The translations under genes and the position numbers were made by a program. A stretch of DNA of 36,421 bases from UBA5862 sp002408105 (GTDB lineage Bacteria; Pseudomonadota; Gammaproteobacteria; Pseudomonadales; UBA5862). Position 1 is the stretch's first letter. Every line of letters starts with the position of its first letter. Of the stretch, positions 31,167 to 36,421 are shown one piece after another. The DNA lies in the NCBI GenBank assembly GCA_034189125.1, contig JAXHVB010000027.1, positions 1 to 36,421 of the forward strand, read 5' to 3'. Under the pieces are notes generated by a model. The model was not told where the DNA came from. It worked only from the letters and a program-made list of their open reading frames with translations, and made no database searches.

Positions 31167-33169
31167 CCCCTGGGGCGGATACGAGCACAGGCGGACCCGC
31201 TGCCGTGTCGGACCGGCCCGGGGCGCAGGACCTGCTTGCCGGCACTGGGCCTTTTGCCACGAACCTTCCGAGTTTTGTGCCTCGCCAGGCGCAGCAGCAG
31301 ATGGCGGCGCTGGTCGAGGCGGCGTTGTCCGAGTCCGCCACCTTGGTGGTCGAAGCGGGCACCGGTACAGGCAAGACATTCGCGTACCTGGTCCCCGTGG
31401 TCCAGTCGGGCGCCAAAGTATTGCTATCAACCGGCACCAAGACCCTGCAGAAGCAGCTGTTCGAGCGGGATTTGCCGCTGGTGCTTCAGGTGCTTGGGCC
31501 CCCGCGGCGCACCGCGCTGCTGAAGGGGCGCAGCAACTACCTGTGCCCACACCGCCTTGAACTGGCACTCGAGACCATTGGCCTGTTCGATCAGCAGAGC
31601 CGGGCACAGCTCAGCGGCGTATACCATTGGTGGCGCGCCGGTGGCAGTGGTGACCTGGCCGACTATGGGACCTTGTCCGAGCAGAGCCCGAATTGGGGGC
31701 GGGTCACCAGTACAGTCGACAACTGCCTTGGCACCGAGTGCCCTCAAGTGGACGCTTGCCCCCTGCTCGAAGCGCGGCGCAGGGCCATGCAGGCCGACAT
31801 CATCGTGGTCAACCACCACCTGCTGTTTGCCGATCGGGTGCTGAAGGACGACGGGGTTGGTGAACTGTTGCCCGAGGTCGAGGCGATCGTGGTCGACGAG
31901 GCGCACCAGCTGCGCGACGTCGCAACCCAGTTTTTCGGTGTGCGGATCTCCAGCCGGCAATTGAGTGACCTGTGCCGGGACAGCATTCATGCGATGCAGG
32001 TGGACGCCGCGGATGATTTGGTTCTGGGTGAGGCTGCAGACGCCCTTGCAGGAGCTGTTGTGCAGCTTTCCGGGTGCCTGGGGGCAGGTGGGGGCCGCAT
32101 CCCGTGGCGGCAGTGGTGCCGCGACTCCGGCGGCCAGGCCGCGGCGCAGCGTATGCTGCTGGCACTTGAGCAGGTGGAGCAGAGGCTCCAGGTCGCGGCG
32201 CCCCGCAGCCGCGACCTGGAGCGTTGCGCCGAGCGCGCGGCGGCGGTTCTTGCCGGTTTGCGTGGTCTGCTTGACGAAGACCCAGGGGTCGAGCAAGGGC
32301 CATCCGTTCGTTGGTGGGAAACCACCACGCGTGGATTCGTGCTGCACAGCACACCGGTGTCCGTTGCCGAGCTGGTCAGTCAGGCAATGGCCGAGTACGA
32401 GGCTGCCTGGGTGCTGACCTCCGCCACCCTCACGGTCGCCGGTGGTTTCGATGCGTTTCTGGCTGACCTGGGACTGCCGAGGGGGTGCCGAACAGCCCAG
32501 CTCGAAAGCCCCTTTGATTACCCACGCCAAGCCTTGGCATACCTGCCGCCCGGCATGCCCGAGCCACGGGACGCCGCGTACACCGAGGTGCTCTTGGCGC
32601 ACGTGATGCCCCTGATCGAGGCCAGTGACGGTGGTGCGTTTCTGCTGTTCACGAGCCACAGGGCGCTGCGCATCGCCGCGGCCTGGCTGCGGGCGCACAC
32701 GGATCGGCCGCTGCTGGTCCAGGGGGAGCTTAGCCGGGAGGCCATGGTGGAGGGGTTTCGAGCGTCCCCGAACGGGTTGTTGCTTGGCAGTTCCAGCTTC
32801 TGGCAGGGGATTGATGTGGCAGGGGATCAGCTGCGCCTGGTGGTGATCGACAAGCTTCCATTCGCAAGCCCCGATGACCCGGTCACCGAGGCGCGGGTCG
32901 AAGCCTTGCGCCAAGGCGGTGGCAATCCATTTCGTGAACTGCAGATTCCCCAAGCCGTGGTCGCACTCAAGCAAGGAGTGGGCCGACTCATCCGCACCAC
33001 CGCAGACCGCGGCCTGTTGGTTCTGGGTGACCCTCGCCTGAACAGCAAGGCCTACGGGAAGGTATTTCTGGCGTCGTTGCCGCCCTTTCCCCGCACCAGC
33101 GACCCCGATCGTGCTCTGGCATTTGCCCATGCCCTGGCCAGCCCCCCCGAGTCCGTGGCATTGGCTTGA
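31163..33169 (+). CDS. yoaA: ATP-dependent DNA helicase, YoaA/DinG family (XPD-like Fe-S)
   Basis: A 668-residue superfamily 2 helicase. Walker A is VEAGTGTGKT (63-72, K71). The four Fe-S cluster Cys are C128 (YLCPH), C188, C193 and C199 (NCLGTECPQVDAC). Walker B is VVDEAHQL (DEAH at 245-248). Motif III/IV segments include VLTSATL, LLFTSHRALR, and SFWQGIDVAGDQL, and the final motif is QGVGRLIRT. The tail YGKVFLASLPPFPRT is typical of YoaA rather than DinG. YoaA unwinds forked DNA and works with HolC in repair. It overlaps the upstream 145-residue gene by 4 bases and tsaB by one base, forming a tight operon. Confidence 0.93.
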   Translation: MTPGADTSTGGPAAVSDRPGAQDLLAGTGPFATNLPSFVPRQAQQQMAALVEAALSESATLVVEAGTGTGKTFAYLVPVVQSGAKVLLSTGTKTLQKQLFERDLPLVLQVLGPPRRTALLKGRSNYLCPHRLELALETIGLFDQQSRAQLSGVYHWWRAGGSGDLADYGTLSEQSPNWGRVTSTVDNCLGTECPQVDACPLLEARRRAMQADIIVVNHHLLFADRVLKDDGVGELLPEVEAIVVDEAHQLRDVATQFFGVRISSRQLSDLCRDSIHAMQVDAADDLVLGEAADALAGAVVQLSGCLGAGGGRIPWRQWCRDSGGQAAAQRMLLALEQVEQRLQVAAPRSRDLERCAERAAAVLAGLRGLLDEDPGVEQGPSVRWWETTTRGFVLHSTPVSVAELVSQAMAEYEAAWVLTSATLTVAGGFDAFLADLGLPRGCRTAQLESPFDYPRQALAYLPPGMPEPRDAAYTEVLLAHVMPLIEASDGGAFLLFTSHRALRIAAAWLRAHTDRPLLVQGELSREAMVEGFRASPNGLLLGSSSFWQGIDVAGDQLRLVVIDKLPFASPDDPVTEARVEALRQGGGNPFRELQIPQAVVALKQGVGRLIRTTADRGLLVLGDPRLNSKAYGKVFLASLPPFPRTSDPDRALAFAHALASPPESVALA

Positions 33170-33873
33170 TGGTGAACCTACTCGCCCTGGACACCTCGGA
33201 TGACGCCTGCTCGCTTGCGTTGTCCTTTGGCGGGCGGCGCTGGGTGGACCACCAGGTCGTGCCTCGTGGCATCAACCGCGTGCTCTTGGCCGGGGTCGAA
33301 GGCCTGCTCGCACAAGCAGGCGTGCGGCTTGGCGACTTGGATGGGATTGCGTTCGGAGCCGGCCCTGGCTCGTTTACTGGGCTGCGGATCGCTTGTGGGG
33401 TGGTACAGGGCCTGGCCTTCGGTGCAGGCCTTGGCGTGCTTCCCGTCAGCACCCTGGAGGTGCTCGCCTTGGGCGCGGCCCGGCGCACCGGTGCCCGGCG
33501 TTCGTTGGTCGCGGTGGATGCGCGCATGAACGAGATCTACTGGGGTGCCTATCGGATCGATTCCGATGAAATTTTTTCCGTGCACCCCCCCTGGGTGGGT
33601 TCGCCTGCGGGGGTGCCTGTTGTGGATGCGGAGGACGACTGGTTTGGCGTGGGCAGCGGCTGGCGCAATCCGACTTTCATTGAAGGTGCCTTGGGGTTCC
33701 CCGTGGCCCACACTGATCCCGACGCCCTGCCGGAGGCCGTTGACCTGCTGGAATTGGCGCAGCGCCGGTTGACCCAGGGGCGAGCGCACTGGCTCGATCC
33801 CGAGGCTGCGCAACCCGTTTATTTGCGGGATCAAATCGCATGGCGCAAGCGCCATGAGCGGACCCAGGGCTGA
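33169..33873 (+). CDS. tsaB: tRNA threonylcarbamoyladenosine modification protein TsaB
   Basis: A 234-residue ASKHA-fold protein needed, with TsaD and TsaE, to make t6A37 in tRNA. NLLALDTSDDACSLAL is the start, FGAGPGSFTGLRIACGVVQG the central motif, and LPVSTLEVLALGAAR follows. It lacks the metal site of TsaD, as expected. The ATG overlaps the helicase stop (TGATG); a TTG one codon earlier is the only alternative. The yoaA-tsaB order is conserved in gammaproteobacteria. Confidence 0.95.
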   Translation: MVNLLALDTSDDACSLALSFGGRRWVDHQVVPRGINRVLLAGVEGLLAQAGVRLGDLDGIAFGAGPGSFTGLRIACGVVQGLAFGAGLGVLPVSTLEVLALGAARRTGARRSLVAVDARMNEIYWGAYRIDSDEIFSVHPPWVGSPAGVPVVDAEDDWFGVGSGWRNPTFIEGALGFPVAHTDPDALPEAVDLLELAQRRLTQGRAHWLDPEAAQPVYLRDQIAWRKRHERTQG

Positions 33874-33906
33874 CCCGGTCCACACAGCAGTACGAGGAGA
33901 CACCCT

Positions 33907-34707
33907 TTGAGTTGGTTTCAAGTGGTCCTGTTGGCGCTGGTACAGGGCGTCACCGAGTTCCTGCCCATTTCCAGCTCCGGGCACCTGATCATTCCCGCTG
34001 CCGTTTTCGGGTGGGAGGACCAGGGCCTGGCCTTCGATGTGGCGGTGCACGCGGGGTCCTTGGGGGCCGTGCTGCTGTATTTTCGCAGCGACCTGCAGGC
34101 CCTTTTCCGTGGCTGGATCGGCTCGCTGATCGGACATGCAAGCGACGAGGGTCGATTGGCCTGGGCGGTGGTCATCGCCACCATTCCCGCCGGCCTATGT
34201 GGCCTGTTGTTGGATGGCTGGATTGAGACGAACCTGCGGTCACTGGCGGTCATTGGATGCGCCAGCATCGGGTTCGGCTTGCTGCTGGCCTGGAGCGACC
34301 GCGCACCCCAGTCGCGCAGCGAGCTCGGTGCGCTGCGCTGGCGGGACGCAATTTGGGTGGGGTGTGCCCAGGCCCTGGCGCTGATTCCGGGGACGTCTCG
34401 CTCGGGGATCACCATGACCGCCGGGCGAGCGCTCGGGTTCGACCGTGCAACCGCTGCGCGGTTTTCGTTCTTGCTGTCGATTCCGCTGATTTTGGCTGCC
34501 GGTATGCTGAAAGGGTTGGACCTGTGGCAGAGTCCACAGCCTGGCGTGTGGGGCCAGGCTGTGGTTGGCGCCTTGGTGGCCGGCGTGAGCGCCTACCTAT
34601 GCATCCACTGGTTCTTGCGGCTGGTGGACCGAATTGGATTCATGCCCTTCGTGCTGTACCGCGTGGTGCTCGGCGCGCTGCTCCTGGGGCTGGCCTTCGG
34701 CCAGTGA
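33907..34707 (+). CDS. uppP: Undecaprenyl-diphosphatase UppP (BacA)
   Basis: A 266-residue membrane phosphatase that regenerates undecaprenyl phosphate for peptidoglycan and O-antigen. QGVTEFLPISSSGH (13-26, E17, S22-24 and H26) and PGTSRSG (161-167, R165) are the two catalytic loops. About eight helices are visible. The start is a TTG with AGGAG 7-8 bases upstream; no ATG or GTG fits. It follows tsaB by 33 bases and converges on rsmJ with 5 bases between stops. Resistance to bacitracin is a known effect of extra copies of this family. Confidence 0.95.
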   Translation: MSWFQVVLLALVQGVTEFLPISSSGHLIIPAAVFGWEDQGLAFDVAVHAGSLGAVLLYFRSDLQALFRGWIGSLIGHASDEGRLAWAVVIATIPAGLCGLLLDGWIETNLRSLAVIGCASIGFGLLLAWSDRAPQSRSELGALRWRDAIWVGCAQALALIPGTSRSGITMTAGRALGFDRATAARFSFLLSIPLILAAGMLKGLDLWQSPQPGVWGQAVVGALVAGVSAYLCIHWFLRLVDRIGFMPFVLYRVVLGALLLGLAFGQ

Positions 34708-34712
34708 CAGGG

Positions 34713-35486
34713 TCAGCCCAGCCGGCGCGGAATGCCGGCGCGCACGTACACGTCGAATCGCACTGCTCCTGCATCAATGCAGTGGCTGGGTGTGGGCCCC
34801 TCCAGCTGTGGTGCGCCCTTGGGCCGCTTCACCACCAGGCGGTGGCGAGCGCGCCCATGGGCGAGCGCAAGCAGCGCCGGTGCATCGGCGTCGTCACCCA
34901 CCAAGGCTTGAACCTGCTCCATGGAGTGGCGCACCCGCGCGCGTTTTCGGCGTGCAGGGAACATGGGGTCGAGGTAAACCAGGTCGAAGTCCGGACCTGC
35001 ATCCAACAGCGACAGGGCGTCTTGGTGCCGCAGCCGGATCCGCTCACACACAGGCTTCAGTTCCGCGCTGCTCTGCGCCCGAGCCAATGCGTCCGCCAGC
35101 AGGGCGGCCAGTGCCGGGTGGCGTTCGACCATGGTCACTCTGGCACCGATGCGGGCGATCTCCACAGCATCGCTGCCGAGCCCAGCGGTGGCGTCCAGCA
35201 CCTCCGGTAGCCATTGGGGGCCAAGCCCCAGCGCCCTGGCGACAGGCTCTCGAAATCCCCGGCTCGTGCGCCTGCGGGTTCGAGCCACGCCGGACAACCA
35301 ATCGATGTGCAACAGCGCCCCGTTTGCCTCAGCGCGCAGTGCCAATCCATCGGGGGTGAACAGCAACAGCGGCCCCGTGTGGCCTCCCCGCGGATCCACC
35401 AAGGGCACCTGCAGTTGCGCCGCGAGCCGCTCGGCCTCGACGTGCGGCGCGTGCGCGCTGTCTTGTGGACGCTGGATCGCGAGCAG
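34713..35486 (-). CDS. rsmJ: 16S rRNA (guanine-1516-N2) methyltransferase RsmJ, non-canonical start
   Basis: A SAM-dependent methyltransferase of 257 residues. DATAGLGSDAVEIARIGARV (SAM motif I), TMVERHPALAALL and VYLDPMFPARRKRARVRH (catalytic DPMFP loop) identify RsmJ, which methylates G1516. E. coli RsmJ is 250 residues. No ATG, GTG or TTG occurs in frame at the right place: the only canonical codons are a TTG about 90 codons too early and a GTG that removes about 33 conserved residues. The CTG at 35486 has GAGG 9 bases upstream, next to the stop of the preceding gene (TGAGG), and gives family length, so I propose it. A sequencing error or a shorter form is possible. It converges on uppP. 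Confidence 0.85.
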   Translation of the reverse strand: MLAIQRPQDSAHAPHVEAERLAAQLQVPLVDPRGGHTGPLLLFTPDGLALRAEANGALLHIDWLSGVARTRRRTSRGFREPVARALGLGPQWLPEVLDATAGLGSDAVEIARIGARVTMVERHPALAALLADALARAQSSAELKPVCERIRLRHQDALSLLDAGPDFDLVYLDPMFPARRKRARVRHSMEQVQALVGDDADAPALLALAHGRARHRLVVKRPKGAPQLEGPTPSHCIDAGAVRFDVYVRAGIPRRLG

Positions 35487-35496
35487 AGCCGGTGCC

Positions 35497-35808
35497 TCAG
35501 GCGTAGAGGTCGATGCCGACGACCTCGTAGTCCGGCGCGGTCGTCGGCAGTGCCGCCGTGGCTTCGTAGTGGGCCAGCGGGCTGGTGTGGCGGTGACTTG
35601 GCCAAGGCTGACTTTGAGTCGGCGGCAGGAGCGCACCCAGGCTGTGTACGCCACTTCCGGTGCGGGGCGCGGGGTACCCTGAACCGGGGGCGGTGGCCGG
35701 TGCAGACCCCGCCTCATTGGCCGGCGTGTCCGCACTCGGGCGCGGCGCGCCACGGTCAACTCGGCTCGGAACCGGCAGGGTTGCGGAGTGGGTGGCCTGG
35801 ATTTTCAC
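35497..35808 (-). CDS. Small Pro/Ala/Thr-rich protein of unknown function
   Basis: A 103-residue reading frame, GTG start at 35808 (VKIQATHSATLPVPSR), with a weak GGAATCG-like site. Composition is rich in Pro, Ala, Thr and Ser, with no helix or membrane segment predicted (PAPRTGSGVHSLGALLPP), and a conserved-looking end (LAHYEATAALPTTAPDYEVV then GIDLYA). The last 25 codons have nearly perfect GC at third positions (CAC TAC GAA GCC ACG), which supports real coding. Its stop is 10 bases before the rsmJ start, so rsmJ is probably translated from the same message. An earlier in-frame ATG at 35952 would run through the divergent promoter. I do not recognise it. Confidence 0.55.
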   Translation of the reverse strand: MKIQATHSATLPVPSRVDRGAPRPSADTPANEAGSAPATAPGSGYPAPRTGSGVHSLGALLPPTQSQPWPSHRHTSPLAHYEATAALPTTAPDYEVVGIDLYA

Positions 35809-35859
35809 GGTGGTCGCGTTCGATTCCGGGATGGGGCGCTCGACCTGCGGCCGGAGCCG

Positions 35860-35950
35860 ACGGGCGCTGGTGGTATAGTGTAGCAAAAGCGAAATTGGCC
35901 CAAGGCTGCGGGGTCTGGTACCGCGTCTGACGATGCAGGAGGTGCAGCGC
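35860..35950. promoter_or_regulatory. Divergent promoter region between the small Pro-rich gene and bolA
   Basis: A TATAGT (35874-35879) on the + strand can serve as -10 for bolA. On the - strand TACACT (35877-35882, overlapping) can serve the small gene. -35 elements are poor on both sides. A single AT-containing island in GC-rich surroundings supports a shared promoter. Confidence 0.35.
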
Positions 35951-36280
35951 ATGCCCCAAGATACGATGGCACGGGAGATCGAACGCCTGCTGCGCGAACA
36001 GTTTGCCCCAGTTCACCTGGAACTGGTCAACGAAAGCCACCAACACAATGTGCCGCCCGGGTCGGAAACCCACTTCAAACTGACTCTGGTTGATCCGGCC
36101 TTCGCCAGCCAGCGGCTGGTGGCGCGCCACCAATCGGTGTATGCGGCACTGGCTGGGCCCCTGTCTTCGGGGGTTCACGCGCTCGCGCTTCACACCTACT
36201 CGCCAGAGGAATGGACCGCACGCAGCGGCGCGGCCCCCAGCTCGCCGCCCTGTTTGGGCGGTTCGGCCGCGACCGGTTGA
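35951..36280 (+). CDS. BolA family protein
   Basis: A 109-residue protein. LVNESHQHNVPPGSETHFKL (about 26-45) is the conserved BolA loop with His residues that bind Fe-S glutaredoxins, and RHQSVYAALAGPLSSGVHAL followed by LHTYSPEEW is the helix and last strand. BolA partners with monothiol glutaredoxins in Fe-S handling and affects cell shape under stress. The ATG at 35951 has AGGAGG (35937-35942) 8 bases upstream. The final 20 or so residues (TARSGAAPSSPPCLGGSAAT region) are beyond the fold and are read from DNA that also codes, on the other strand, for the end of the MATE exporter. Confidence 0.93.
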   Translation: MPQDTMAREIERLLREQFAPVHLELVNESHQHNVPPGSETHFKLTLVDPAFASQRLVARHQSVYAALAGPLSSGVHALALHTYSPEEWTARSGAAPSSPPCLGGSAATG

Positions 36281-36421
36281 CGCGTGCTGACGTGGCGCAG
36301 ACGCAGGGCGAACGACAACGCCATCAGGCTGAGCGCCACGATCAGGCCCATCCAAAAACCCTGGGCGCCAAAAGGCCCGCCAAGTAGCGGAGTCATTCCC
36401 AACAGGTATCCGAGGGGCAGT
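36196..36421 (-). CDS. MATE family efflux transporter, C-terminal part (5' end outside window)
   Basis: The frame is open to the right edge. The visible residues LPLGYLLGMTPLLGGPFGAQ then GFWMGLIVALSLMALSFALR and LRHVSTRQP correspond to the last two helices of a MATE (NorM-like) Na+ or H+ drug antiporter. LPLGYLLG, FGAQGFWMGL are well conserved in this family. A 30-residue polar tail follows the last helix. Its 3' end overlaps the bolA gene by 85 bases in the opposite direction. Substrate unknown. Confidence 0.7.
   Translation of the reverse strand, partial: LPLGYLLGMTPLLGGPFGAQGFWMGLIVALSLMALSFALRLRHVSTRQPVAAEPPKQGGELGAAPLRAVHSSGE

Noticed and set aside
31427..33130. 567-codon open frame on the - strand
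   Set aside because: Antisense shadow of the yoaA-like helicase gene, same reason.
1..36421. CRISPR arrays, insertion sequences, rRNA, riboswitches
   Set aside because: I looked for repeated 20-40-base units with regular spacing, transposase motifs, rRNA landmarks and known aptamer cores and saw none.

Overview
The window is GC-rich (roughly 60-65% by eye), densely coded DNA from a gammaproteobacterium. The support for that class is the gene set and order: bepA-tusA-perM, yoaA-tsaB-uppP-rsmJ, a bolA family gene, a PatZ-like acetyltransferase and an E. coli-like nadA. I cannot name a genus. There is no phage, insertion sequence, integrase, rRNA or CRISPR array.

Region by region: (1) 1-2932, a + strand group of a TonB-like energy transducer (5' end outside the window), a large porin-like outer-membrane protein and a secreted coiled-coil protein. 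(2) 2933-3903, a 336-bp intergenic region with a good sigma-54 promoter match, a monocistronic VPLPA-CTERM (exosortase-sorted) protein gene and a rho-independent terminator. (3) 3935-13008, a divergent catabolic locus: a pair of acyl-CoA dehydrogenases on the - strand facing an AtuA-like / enoyl-CoA hydratase / carboxyltransferase / biotin carboxylase operon on the + strand. It resembles the acyclic terpene (atu) and leucine/isovalerate (liu) pathways but lacks several of their genes. (4) 13036-19049, a bifunctional acyl-CoA synthetase (NDP-forming)/GNAT protein, a small beta-barrel, a flavodoxin-like protein, an alpha/beta hydrolase and an L-2-hydroxyglutarate-oxidase-like flavoprotein. (5) 19205-22000, a giant TPR protein resembling PrsT of PEP-CTERM/exosortase systems, probably functionally linked to the VPLPA-CTERM gene. 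(6) 22115-25512, two hotdog thioesterases, a zinc alcohol dehydrogenase and a CMD-family protein, apparently accessory lipid or small-molecule metabolism. (7) 25601-36421, housekeeping genes: tRNA-Lys(UUU), nadA, bepA, tusA, perM, mobA, an uncharacterised gene overlapping yoaA, tsaB, uppP, rsmJ, an unrecognised small Pro-rich protein, bolA and the C-terminus of a MATE exporter.

The genes fit three themes. The first is beta-oxidation-like degradation of a branched acyl-CoA, in which the dehydrogenase pair makes an enoyl-CoA, the biotin enzyme carboxylates it and the hydratase hydrates it. The second is surface export and sorting (TonB/porin, VPLPA-CTERM, PrsT-like). The third is core maintenance. 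The most interesting points are the sigma-54 control of an exosortase substrate, the atu-like locus with a predicted heteromeric dehydrogenase, a small protein with a possible PD-(D/E)XK signature translationally coupled to the YoaA helicase, a PatZ-like protein that keeps its phospho-histidine motif, and an rsmJ gene with no canonical start codon.
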